Shown here: positions 51,401-58,865 of the stretch, piece after piece
Numbering within the stretch: the first letter of the stretch is position 1
Layout: every line of letters begins with the position of its first letter
Assembly (NCBI RefSeq): GCF_012034335.1
Contig: NZ_JAATHJ010000020.1
Location: 1 to 62,668 of the forward strand
Source of the DNA: Alkalicoccus luteus
Lineage (GTDB): Bacteria > Bacillota > Bacilli > Bacillales > Salisediminibacteriaceae
Direction: 5' to 3'
DNA length: 62,668 nucleotides
Made by a program: the position numbers and the translations under genes
The notes under the pieces: generated by a model
The model's database searches: none
What the model was told of the DNA's origin: nothing
Seen by the model: the letters and a program-made list of their open reading frames with translations, nothing else

Positions 51401-54375
51401 CCGTCCTCGCTGTAATAATGAACCCGTACCTCATCGTCGCCGATGTCAGCCGGTTCCGCGAGCGAGTAGCTTCCGTCTTCGTACATCCAGATTTCATTCA
51501 TGTCTTCGTGAATCAAATCGACATTCACATCACCGGTAATGTTGTCGCCTCCGGTATTGTTCACGAGCATGCTGAGGCGGTCTGCTCCTGCCTCAAGCTC
51601 AATGTCATAGTACGGACCGAAGTCGGACATGCGATCTTCACTGAAGCGCTGCTCGCCAGGCCAGCTTGCATTCTCTTCAGCTGGTACTGCTGCGCCGTCC
51701 CAATACCAGACGCCGAGAGATGAAATGTTTCTGTCTCCCGCGTCAAAGTGCACGCGCAGGTGATCTTCCGGAATGTCGCTGTCTTCCACCGGTGCGTCCG
51801 CTTCCTCACCGTCAGCGATCGTTCCGTTTTCCGTCGTTAAAAGAACCGTTCCGCCGTCCGCAGGTGCCGGAATCGTCATCGTGACCGTTCCTTCTTCTGC
51901 TGTGACGCTTTCACCAGAATACGCATCCGTGACGACAGTGTCTGCTTCCGTCGTGTTCAGCGTCACTTCCTGTGCATCGTCTGCTGTGTTCAGTCCGACG
52001 AAGACATTTTCGCCTTCATAGGCACGCTCAAAGACGAGGTAGCCTTCGTCATCTGATCCTGCTGTTTCCGAGCGGGTACCCCGGGCAAAGAGCTCCGAAT
52101 GCTCGCCTCGGAAATCAAGCAGCTTCGCGTAATGCTCGTGGAACGGATTGCCTTCCACGTCATCCCAGGCAAAGTCATAGCGGTTGTCATACTCCGGCCA
52201 GTTATCGTCGCCCGACTGCCCGAGCTCCTCACCGTAGTAGATCACCGGCTGCCCTTTTGCTGTCATCTGCAATGCAGAGCCAATCATAAGCGCCTCTTCG
52301 CCGTGATTGTAGAGGAAACCTTCCTCATCATGGCTGCCAAGGAACTGTCCGAGAAGCGCAGCACTGTCCATGCCTTCATTTCGTTCAATCAAATCATTGT
52401 TCACGGATTCCATATCACCGCGTGCAAAGTCACGGGCGCTGTTTTTAAACTCGAAGTCGAGCAGGGAATCCATCGTCCCTGTGCGCAGGTAACCGTGGTC
52501 GTTGTTTTGACCTGCGCCCCACGATTCACCGATCATCTTAAAGGACGGATCTTTTTCTGTCAGTTCATTTTTAAAGTGCTGCCACGTCGTATCATCGACG
52601 TGCTTGACCGTATCGACCCGGTAGTAGGAAATCGCGTTTCCGTTTTCCGTCGTCGAGCGGTCGAGCCACGCTGTCTGCCAGTCGACAAGCTGCTCACGGA
52701 CTTCCGTATTTTCCGTTTCAAAGTCCGGCAGACCGGCAAGCTCCATCGTTAAATCGTCGCTGCCCGGGTTATCACGGATCATGCCGTCAAATCGTTCCAC
52801 AATTTCCTCATCCGGATAGCCGGCCGGCGCTTCGTCTTCCGGCAGCGCGTCTTCTGCCTTCACCCCGTAACCAGGATGGTTCAGCACAACGTCGACCATG
52901 ATTTTCATGTCGCGCTCTGCCGCTGCGTCAATCAGCTCGTGAAACTCTTCCAACGTACCAAGGTGCGGATTCAGCTCCTCAAAGTCGCTCGCCCAGTAGC
53001 CGTGGTAGCCGAAGTAGTTTCCGTCAGGAGCGTCCCACTCCACGTCATGTGCGACGTTTTCCACGATCGGCGTAATCCAGACCGTGTTAACGCCGAGATC
53101 ATCCAGGTAGTCCAGGTTCTGCGTTACCCCGGCGAAGTCGCCGCCCTGGTACGTGCCTCGCGGATTTTCGTCGTCATACTGGCTGTAGTCCAGGCCGTAT
53201 GGATCGTTGTTGTCCGGGTTGCCGTCGTAAAAACGGTCTGTCAGCATGAAATAAATCATCGCTTCGTCCCAGTCAAAGTCGCCTTCTGCTTTCTCACGTG
53301 CCGCTACTTCGACCGCTGCACTGCCCTCATACACGCCGCCTTCTTCATCGACTGCGCGAATAGGCAGCTCGTACGTGCCCGGATCCGTGTCATGGGTCGC
53401 TGCGATCGTCACGCGGTTTAACTCCGTCGATACGTTCAGCTCGCTGCTTCCGCCAAGCTGGCTTGCGTCAATCGAAAGCTCGTCTATTTCCACATCGCTG
53501 TTGTTCTCGATGTCGATGTCCACGACCGCATTTTCATCATAATGAAAAGCATCGTCAGCCGAACCGGAAACGGCAATGTCGTACTCGCCTTCCCTATACT
53601 CACGCTCTTCCTCTTCGTGCGCTACGTAGTAAGGGTTCGTGTAAACCGTATCGTCCCCTTCACGCATAAAGATCTGGCTGTGCACGTCGCGCTCGTTAAA
53701 GTTGAGATCGTCCGTCTGGTCTCCCGTCTCCGTATCAACTAACAGAAAGCCAAATCCATTGGCGTTTGATTCAACATCAACATCAATATAAGGGCCGTAT
53801 GCTCCGGCCTGATCGTCAGAAAAACGCAGCGCGTCATCCAGCCAATCGTCAAAGGAATGTGCTACACCACCCCAGCCCCAGAAGCCGAGCGGTTCAACCG
53901 TGTCGCCTTCCGGCTGATAATGGAGCCTTACCTGATCGTCAAACTCGATCGGCTCGTAGTAATACACGTGTTCCTCGTGCGAAATCCACACCTCGTCCAT
54001 TTCTTCTGCGAGAATGTCGATCGTGATATCATCTTCTGACACATTATTTCCATCACGGTTATTGATAACGAGACCTAATTCTTCAGTTCCATCTTCAAAT
54101 TCTATGTCAACGTAGGCGCCGTAGTCGGTCGTCCCGTAGTCCGAAAACCACTTTCCTTCCGGCCATTCACCGGGCATTTCTTCTATACCCTCTCCAAAAA
54201 ACCATAGCCCAAGTTCGGATACGTCGAGATCGCCGTAGTCGTAGTGGACGCGAAGGCTGTTCGTGTCGTCCGCGCTCTCTTCTGCTGTCACTACCGGTGC
54301 AAATGACGAGAATACGCTTAGTCCCATCACCCCGGCCATCATCGTTGCCATTCGTTTCGTTTTTCGTTTATACAC
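48493..54375 (-). CDS. Secreted two-headed amylopullulanase (alpha-amylase + pullulanase)
   Basis: 1960 residues, very acidic. Signal peptide 1-31. Two CBM41-type starch-binding modules (about 40-145 and 146-255), a beta module, GH13 alpha-amylase (about 365-860; Asp588, Glu617, Asp683), two more CBM41-type modules (870-975 and 980-1080), an Ig-like and CBM48 pair (1085-1280), GH13 pullulanase (1300-1780) with the YNWGYDP signature, Asp1502, Glu1531 and Asp1620, and a helical C-terminal tail (1880-1960). Both active sites are complete, so it should cut alpha-1,4 and alpha-1,6 bonds. Similar two-site enzymes are known from alkaliphilic Bacillus such as strain KSM-1378. Two cre-like sites lie upstream. 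Confidence 0.95.
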   Translation of the reverse strand: MYKRKTKRMATMMAGVMGLSVFSSFAPVVTAEESADDTNSLRVHYDYGDLDVSELGLWFFGEGIEEMPGEWPEGKWFSDYGTTDYGAYVDIEFEDGTEELGLVINNRDGNNVSEDDITIDILAEEMDEVWISHEEHVYYYEPIEFDDQVRLHYQPEGDTVEPLGFWGWGGVAHSFDDWLDDALRFSDDQAGAYGPYIDVDVESNANGFGFLLVDTETGDQTDDLNFNERDVHSQIFMREGDDTVYTNPYYVAHEEEEREYREGEYDIAVSGSADDAFHYDENAVVDIDIENNSDVEIDELSIDASQLGGSSELNVSTELNRVTIAATHDTDPGTYELPIRAVDEEGGVYEGSAAVEVAAREKAEGDFDWDEAMIYFMLTDRFYDGNPDNNDPYGLDYSQYDDENPRGTYQGGDFAGVTQNLDYLDDLGVNTVWITPIVENVAHDVEWDAPDGNYFGYHGYWASDFEELNPHLGTLEEFHELIDAAAERDMKIMVDVVLNHPGYGVKAEDALPEDEAPAGYPDEEIVERFDGMIRDNPGSDDLTMELAGLPDFETENTEVREQLVDWQTAWLDRSTTENGNAISYYRVDTVKHVDDTTWQHFKNELTEKDPSFKMIGESWGAGQNNDHGYLRTGTMDSLLDFEFKNSARDFARGDMESVNNDLIERNEGMDSAALLGQFLGSHDEEGFLYNHGEEALMIGSALQMTAKGQPVIYYGEELGQSGDDNWPEYDNRYDFAWDDVEGNPFHEHYAKLLDFRGEHSELFARGTRSETAGSDDEGYLVFERAYEGENVFVGLNTADDAQEVTLNTTEADTVVTDAYSGESVTAEEGTVTMTIPAPADGGTVLLTTENGTIADGEEADAPVEDSDIPEDHLRVHFDAGDRNISSLGVWYWDGAAVPAEENASWPGEQRFSEDRMSDFGPYYDIELEAGADRLSMLVNNTGGDNITGDVNVDLIHEDMNEIWMYEDGSYSLAEPADIGDDEVRVHYYSEDGYDFDSIWHFGDTLSPSEDWPTGATPFAGEGRYGLYADIELAENAEEIGFLFLDQESGEQSGDMSYSDLERSNQIFVKAGTDQAFNNPYYVMMDGVQSAEVVSDERIEVRFSGTGGLSEEQLMEELTITDRDGEAVSFESVTIDSDTVVSLHGSFDLEKAPYTITFNERTAQAIIGWQLKDELYSYEGDLGADLHEDGSVTLKVWSPSADDVSVRLYDKDDQDNVIGDDVAMERQDRGVWEVTLDENTTGVSDHTGYYYHYMIERDGETVEALDPYAPSMAAWDSGADDAYIGKAAIVDPSAIGPELDFADIDGFEKREDAIIYELHVRDFTSDPSIEDELDSEFGTFSAFAERLDYLEELGVTHVQLLPVMSYFFSNEFAADERMLDYASTQTNYNWGYDPHSYFSLTGMYSEDPEDAEKRIEEFKNLIHEIHERDMGVILDVVYNHTAREHIFEDLEPNYYHFMDADGTSRISFGGGRLGTTHEMSRRILVDSIMYWVEEFKVDGFRFDMMGDHDAESIQIAYDKAKEVNPNVVMIGEGWVTYVGDETDPDVQPADQQWMQHTESVGSFSDDFRNELKSGFGSEGEPRFITGGARDIERIYNNVTANPSNFTATNPGDVVPYIAAHDNLTLHDVIAQSIQKDPKDHQEEIHQRIRLGNAMVMTAQGTAFVHGGQEFGRTKQFRDDDFIGPVAEEDAPYKSTYMEDADGNPFEYPYFIHDSYDSTDAINKFDWELATNEEAYPLNSMTREMMTGMIELRRSTDAFRHGTMDAIDEHVSFIDAPEIEDEDLLIGYRAEDSESDAAYHVFINADDSERTLTLDMDLTDGIVLADADEAGVTEVADPNGFNLTEESLTIDPLTAVIVQTGGEEPADELDPEERKLQEMTELYGKTDAYIEEGYITGPMRGQLSNTARQAVHHQEAGRSDQARSFMERYADRLDSNHAERHVEEEARQELKEQAERILSEED

Positions 54376-54475
54376 GCTCTTCTCTCCCCTCGTGAATAAG
54401 TGACCCTGAACCTGTCGTCTTACTCAGCCCCTTCCTGCACGTTTTGAATCCGGACGTGCAACGTTGTGCAACTTG

Positions 54476-54489
54476 CGAAAACGTTTGCA
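54476..54489 (-). promoter_or_regulatory. LacI/CcpA-type operator upstream of the amylopullulanase
   Basis: CGAAAACGTTTGCA, 12 of 14 to the cre consensus and also close to a MalR-type GCAAACGTTTGC palindrome. It lies in the 5' untranslated part of the predicted transcript. Confidence 0.6.
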
Positions 54490-54538
54490 CTAACGCCATA
54501 AATAAAAGCGCAGCCGTATATTCTTTTTCAGAATGATT

Positions 54539-54552
54539 TGCAAGCGCTTTCG
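54539..54552 (-). promoter_or_regulatory. cre site (CcpA) at the amylopullulanase promoter
   Basis: TGCAAGCGCTTTCG matches the degenerate cre consensus TGNAANCGNTNNCN. It begins about 10 bases downstream of the predicted -10 box, a position that blocks transcription. Confidence 0.8.
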
Positions 54553-54561
54553 TTGCCTATT

Positions 54562-54590
54562 AGCATACCGTATATTTTTTGACAATTCAA
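54562..54590 (-). promoter_or_regulatory. Promoter of the amylopullulanase gene
   Basis: On the minus strand: TTGAAT, 17-base spacer, TATGCT. It is about 190 bases upstream of the start codon, leaving a long leader. Confidence 0.6.
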
Positions 54591-54821
54591 CATAATCCGG
54601 AACAAATATGACTTCGGCTCAGTCTTTCCTGCAATATTCAGGTCGACCTGACTAGGAGTGCACGCGCGTGCACAGATTCAGGAATCGATTCCCTCCTACT
54701 TTCTGCTTGGGACCGTGCAGTCATTTTGGGAATGTTACTTGAATCGTATGAAAAATTCTGATAAAGTCTATATAACCGATTAAGCTGATATGTTTTAACT
54801 ACTATTAAGGGGGAGTTCTTT

Positions 54822-56066
54822 ATGAAGAAATGGACAGCCGGCCTTTTAGGCGGAGTTCTGCTGATTGCAGGTGCGACGCCTGCAGCAGCGGAGAGTGATG
54901 CCCAGTACGAAGTGTGGATGGCCGATCAAGGGACGGATACGATCCATATTTATAACGAGGATCACGAAGAAATTGATACGATAGATTTTGATGACGTCGG
55001 TGAAAACCCGCACATGCTGCTTTTTGATGATGACTACGAATATGCGTATGCTGCAAACATGGGCAGCGGTACCGTCTCCGTCATTCACGGGGAGAGCCGG
55101 GAAGTCGTTGGAACAATTGAAACAGATGAAGGTGCTCACGCTGCCGTTCCAAATCCAAACGGGGAAACCGTGCTCGTCGCCAACACGCCTGGCGAGAGCC
55201 TGTCGCAAATTTCCCTGGATCATGAGAACGGGGAATATGAAGTGGCACAGGAGCTTGATTTGACAGAGGTGGACTCCCTGCAAAACGAAGACGAATTTCC
55301 GGATCACCGGCCGATCTGCCTCGACTTTAACGCAGACGGCAGCAAAGCCTACGTAACGATTGGCGGCGGCGGACTCGTCGTAGTCGATACCGAAGAACTT
55401 GAAGTCATCGAGCAGTTTGATAAAAACGATGTTCATCCACACGGCTGCGGCACGCTCCTGTCCCCTGACGGATCGGAAATGTACGCAAACTCAGGCTCCG
55501 TGGATGACGGCTATTTTTACGTATTTGATACCGAAACGGATGAAATGATCCATAAAGCAGATGCCGGCGGTCTCGATACGCACGGCAAAAACTTCACAAC
55601 AGACGGCAAGTATCTCTACACCGTTCACCGCGTATCGGACAGCCTGACCGTCATCGATACCGAAACAAAAGAAATTGTAGCAGAACAGGAATTTGTCGGA
55701 GATGCACCGGACTTAGCCGTTACGTCACCGGATAACAAATACTTCTACGTGACGCTTCGCGGACCAGAGCCTGCAACTGGCACGCATGACATGGCTGGCG
55801 ACTCTCCTGGCATTTCCGTCATTGACGTGGAAACGCTGGAAATCGCCCATACGATTGACTTTACCGGCATCGACGGCACCGATCCGCACGGAATCGACAT
55901 CCGCGTGATTGATGCGGGCAGCACCACGTATGACAACTACCAGTTCGAAGGCGACGAACTGCCTGACACAGCAGCTGGCGTACCGTTCTCCATCTGGATC
56001 GCCCTCGCTGCAGCCGGCATCGGCGGCGCCCTCCTCTTCGGAAAGCCAAAAACAGCACGTTCATAA
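54822..56066 (+). CDS. Secreted YVTN-type beta-propeller with LPXTA sorting signal
   Basis: 414 residues. Signal peptide (about 1-25), then a seven-bladed propeller of YncE/YVTN type with repeated blade motifs (AYAANMGSGTVSVIHGESREVVGTI, AYVTIGGGGLVVVDTEELEVIEQF, LYTVHRVSDSLTVIDTETKEIVAEQ). Conserved His-containing loops (HPHGCG, DTHGKN, DPHGID) could bind a metal. The C terminus is LPDTA, a hydrophobic helix and KPKTARS, a sortase-type signal of LPXTA kind. Likely a wall-anchored binding protein; ligand unknown. GGGGGAG precedes the ATG. Confidence 0.85.
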   Translation: MKKWTAGLLGGVLLIAGATPAAAESDAQYEVWMADQGTDTIHIYNEDHEEIDTIDFDDVGENPHMLLFDDDYEYAYAANMGSGTVSVIHGESREVVGTIETDEGAHAAVPNPNGETVLVANTPGESLSQISLDHENGEYEVAQELDLTEVDSLQNEDEFPDHRPICLDFNADGSKAYVTIGGGGLVVVDTEELEVIEQFDKNDVHPHGCGTLLSPDGSEMYANSGSVDDGYFYVFDTETDEMIHKADAGGLDTHGKNFTTDGKYLYTVHRVSDSLTVIDTETKEIVAEQEFVGDAPDLAVTSPDNKYFYVTLRGPEPATGTHDMAGDSPGISVIDVETLEIAHTIDFTGIDGTDPHGIDIRVIDAGSTTYDNYQFEGDELPDTAAGVPFSIWIALAAAGIGGALLFGKPKTARS

Positions 56067-56071
56067 CGAAG

Positions 56072-56107
56072 AAAGCTGTCTCCCGACTGACGGGAGACAG
56101 CTTTTTA
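56072..56107 (+). terminator. Intrinsic terminator of the beta-propeller gene
   Basis: Stem AAAGCTGTCTCCCG / CGGGAGACAGCTTT with T run. Confidence 0.92.
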
Positions 56108-56120
56108 TGTAATGGAAGGG

Positions 56121-56140
56121 CTCGGCGCCGTTGCCGAAAG
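56121..56140 (+). repeat. Hairpin repeat CTCGGCGCCGTTGCCGAAAG, copy 1
   Basis: CGGC / GCCG hairpin. A second copy with complete arms (CTTTCGGC / GCCGAAAG) lies at 56274-56295, and each copy precedes a GTAACTTA decamer by about 17 bases. Confidence 0.7.
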
Positions 56141-56157
56141 GCCATTGGCGGGGCAAA

Positions 56158-56331
56158 GTAACTTAACGTCGGACAAAGGCAACTTAACAGGCCGTTATAA
56201 CGAATAAAACAACTTAAGCGGGCCCAAGTGTAACTTAACGACACCCAATTGCAACTTAAGCCTAATATAGAGGCTTTCGGCGCCGTTGCCGAAAGCTCCC
56301 GCCTTGGAAAGTAACTTACTTGCAACTTAAC
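56158..56331 (-). repeat. Seven-copy GTTAAGTTRC decamer array
   Basis: Written on the plus strand: GTAACTTAAC 56158, GCAACTTAAC 56179, ACAACTTAAG 56209, GTAACTTAAC 56230, GCAACTTAAG 56251, GTAACTTACT 56311, GCAACTTAAC 56322. Start-to-start distances are 21, 30, 21, 21, 60 and 11. Three of six equal 21 bases, two helical turns. The complement form GTTAAGTTRC equals the GTTACGTTRC repeats at 15958 with one base changed. Confidence 0.8.
56274..56295 (+). repeat. Hairpin repeat, copy 2
   Basis: CTTTCGGC, loop GCCGTT, GCCGAAAG: perfect 8-bp arms; see copy 1 at 56121. Confidence 0.7.
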
Positions 56332-56464
56332 CCTCAGACGGAAACCGGGCCGGTGCCCGCTAAACCCACCTGCCCTGAGCAAAGGCCGGCAGCTGCCGGC
56401 AAAAGTAGATGTGCTCGTTTTCCAAATTAAAAAAGCTCCGTCTGCATGCAGACGGAGTGGCGCC

Positions 56465-56935
56465 TTATCCCGGCGGAGTGCGCGCGAGGCTTTCGAGCTG
56501 CTGCTCGCCTTCGCGCGATATTTTATACAGCTTGGAGTGGCTGTCCTTGCCGATCGTGATGATGTACTTTTTCTTTTGCAGGACGCTGATCGCCCGGTAC
56601 GGATTGGTGAGCCGGATGCCGTTGTCTTTTAGCAGGTCATCCACGGCGCTCGACTTAAATACCCGCTCCTGGCTCTTTTCCTGAATGTACTTTCCCGCGA
56701 CAAGCGCCTTGTCGACGTCCTTCAGATCATCGTGAAACTGGTAGAGCCATTCCCCGAACGCATCATCTTCAGGCTGCAGCTGCGGCCATTCTGCCGCGGC
56801 AGCCTGTGACGGCCCGCTCCTGACCCGATCTACGAGGTCATCCAGCTGCTCCATCTGTTCACGGACAAATTCCTCCGAGCCTTTAATTTCAATTTCTCCG
56901 GTGCGCACGTTCATCCTGATGCTTGCCTTCGCCAC
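56465..56935 (-). CDS. Hypothetical protein with C-terminal winged-helix-like domain
   Basis: About 156 residues from a GTG at 56935 (AGGAG 7 bases upstream). The N-terminal VRTGEIEIKGSEEFVREQMEQLDDLVD looks like a short beta segment plus helix; the C-terminal half (VDDLLKDNGIRLTNPYRAISVLQKKKYIITIGKDSHSKLYKISREGEQQL) reads like a winged helix-turn-helix. No membrane segment. Possibly a DNA-binding regulator; function not established. It is the nearest gene to the decamer array. Confidence 0.7.
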   Translation of the reverse strand: MAKASIRMNVRTGEIEIKGSEEFVREQMEQLDDLVDRVRSGPSQAAAAEWPQLQPEDDAFGEWLYQFHDDLKDVDKALVAGKYIQEKSQERVFKSSAVDDLLKDNGIRLTNPYRAISVLQKKKYIITIGKDSHSKLYKISREGEQQLESLARTPPG

Positions 56936-57031
56936 TTCATCACTCCTCTTAGTTATACTGACTGCTTTCACGCGCTTTCCTGACAATTCTCTTTTCCCTC
57001 TGTCAGTATACCCTGAAACATGACACCACAT

Positions 57032-57076
57032 AAAAAAACAGGCAGGAGCGGTTCTCCCGCCTCTGCCTGTTTTTTT
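57032..57076. terminator. Terminator of the subtilisin gene
   Basis: Stem AACAGGCAG / CTGCCTGTT with inner GGGAG-type pairing and A/T tracts on both sides; on the minus strand it follows the protease stop at once. Confidence 0.88.
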
Positions 57077-57081
57077 ACTGA

Positions 57082-58218
57082 TTAGTCGTTGATCGCGTCA
57101 AGCGACTGGACGAGTCCGCTTCCGTACTGATGAGAAGCACCGAGTGGAACGGCCGTGTCGTTAAGCAGATCACGCACTTCGGCGCTTGAAAGCTCCGGCT
57201 TCGCCTGCCACACCTGTGCCGCTACACCAGCTACGTGCGGTGCTGCCATGCTCGTTCCGTTAAACGACGCATATCCGTTACCTGGAACTGTACTTAATAC
57301 ATCCACGCCCGGTGCAGAAATTTCAACTGCCGGCCCGGTGCTGGAAAACGTCGCCCGGTTGTTGTTTTCGTCAACGGCTGCTACCGCCATCGCGGAATCG
57401 TATTTCGCCGGGAAGCCGACTGTGTCGTTATTGCCGCCGCGGTTTCCACTGTTTCCGGCTGCTGCGATCACTAAAGACCCTTCTTCAAAGGCGAGATCCG
57501 TAAAACTTTCCAAAACCGACGATCCGGATGATCCGCCGAGGCTCATGTTGATGATGTCGATATCGTTTTCGATCGACCATTCAATTCCTTCTGCAATTCC
57601 GGCGAGCGAACCGCTTCCTTCGTTACTCAGAACCTTCACAGCGTAAAGATCCGCATCCGGTGCTGTCCCGATCACGCCGAGGTCGTTATCAACTGCCGCC
57701 ACTGTACCGGCAACGTGCGTTCCGTGACCGTTCCCGTCAAAAAACGGATTGCTGTTATCTGCATCGCTGAAAACCGAATAGCCGCCGACAACGTTATCTG
57801 CCAAGTCTTCATGGTCTGCATCAATGCCGGTATCAAGCACTGCTACGCTGACGCCGTCACCGCTGATTCCCTGGGCGTATGCATCGGTTGCCTGCACCTG
57901 ATCGATGCCATAGGGTACCGTCTGACTGAGTGTTGTCACTTCCGCATTTTCGTCAACCGCTTCAATGTGCGGATGGCTTTCCAGAAGCGGCACCTGTGCT
58001 TCTGACAGCTCCACCAGTTGAACATCCAGCAAATTGTATGTATGCAGCACGTCGGATTCGCTGACGCCGAATGCCTGCATCAGTCCTGCTTCAGCCGGAC
58101 CTGAAAACTCCACTAAATATTCCTGCTTTTCCGTATCTCCCTGCGGACTGACTGCCCCTGCACTCATCGGTACGGCGAAAAGCGCTGCCGCTGCTGTCAT
58201 AAAAAGTACTTTCTTCAT
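57082..58218 (-). CDS. Secreted subtilisin-like alkaline serine protease
   Basis: 378 residues. Signal peptide 1-22, inhibitor I9 propeptide to about residue 100, then a mature S8 domain of about 275 residues beginning near TVPYGIDQVQA. Catalytic Asp129 (VLDTGID), His168 (GHGTHVAG), Ser323 (GTSMAAPHVAG) and oxyanion Asn256 (AAAGNSG) are present. The short mature form without Cys and with acidic surface resembles high-alkaline subtilisins such as Savinase. Single gene. Confidence 0.95.
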   Translation of the reverse strand: MKKVLFMTAAAALFAVPMSAGAVSPQGDTEKQEYLVEFSGPAEAGLMQAFGVSESDVLHTYNLLDVQLVELSEAQVPLLESHPHIEAVDENAEVTTLSQTVPYGIDQVQATDAYAQGISGDGVSVAVLDTGIDADHEDLADNVVGGYSVFSDADNSNPFFDGNGHGTHVAGTVAAVDNDLGVIGTAPDADLYAVKVLSNEGSGSLAGIAEGIEWSIENDIDIINMSLGGSSGSSVLESFTDLAFEEGSLVIAAAGNSGNRGGNNDTVGFPAKYDSAMAVAAVDENNNRATFSSTGPAVEISAPGVDVLSTVPGNGYASFNGTSMAAPHVAGVAAQVWQAKPELSSAEVRDLLNDTAVPLGASHQYGSGLVQSLDAIND

Positions 58219-58411
58219 CGCAAAACCCCTTTTCCGAATTAGTCTGCACCACCGCGGTGTTTTTTCAGAATAATCGGAACAGGTTGTCTTTTCAACATAC
58301 TGAACGCTTGTTCATTATCCCGTCTCAGAAATTTCTCTCTAAATAAAGGACTTTCTGCCCGACAGCCTGTCTTTTTATGAAACTCTGTTCAGCAAGTCCT
58401 TCCGCACTGAA

Positions 58412-58446
58412 TAAAAGAACCTGCCGGATTACCTCCGACAGGTTCC
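58412..58446 (-). terminator. Intrinsic terminator of the His-rich protein gene
   Basis: Stem GAACCTGTCGG / CCGGCAGGTTC (one mismatch) followed by TTTTATT on the minus strand. Confidence 0.75.
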
Positions 58447-58454
58447 CTGTTCGT

Positions 58455-58784
58455 TTACTTAATGACGTCAACTGGTCCGTGGTCGTCAATGTGATCGCCG
58501 TGTACGTGATGGAGGCGTCCGTCAACGAGGTAATCATAATGATCACCGTGCGGAACAAGCTCGTGTCCGCAGTCTTCGTTGTGCTCACAGTCCGACTGCA
58601 CAGGCGTGCATGAATCAGGATTTTCATCACTCACGCCGATCTTACACTCATCCCAGTGCTCCTCGTGCTTGTGGTGGAGATGTCCGTCGTGCACGTAGTC
58701 AATATGATCACCGTGGCGGATTTTCGTGTGTCCGCAGGAAAGAGAATGCTCGTGCGTATGGTTGTCATGCGTATGATGGCTCAT
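58455..58784 (-). CDS. Histidine-rich, duplicated metal-binding protein
   Basis: 109 residues, about a quarter His. Two tandem units: CGHTKIRHGDHIDYVHDGHLHHKHEEH (about 17-43) and CGHELVPHGDHYDYLVDGRLHHVHGDHIDDH (about 72-102), separated by a segment with four Cys. There is no signal peptide. Such CGH-HGDH-DY-DGHLHH proteins are expected to bind zinc or nickel. No metal transporter gene is next to it. ATG at 58784 has AAAGGAGG 8 bases upstream. Confidence 0.8.
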   Translation of the reverse strand: MSHHTHDNHTHEHSLSCGHTKIRHGDHIDYVHDGHLHHKHEEHWDECKIGVSDENPDSCTPVQSDCEHNEDCGHELVPHGDHYDYLVDGRLHHVHGDHIDDHGPVDVIK

Positions 58785-58865
58785 CAACAAAACCTCCTTT
58801 TACAGTCAGTGTACCACTAAAAAAGGGCGCTGAAACGGGTTTGGCGTCGATAGGAATCATTCCGT

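Noticed and set aside
56158-56331. Decamer array as a CRISPR
   Set aside because: Repeats are only 10 bases, degenerate, with irregular and very short spacers and no cas genes.
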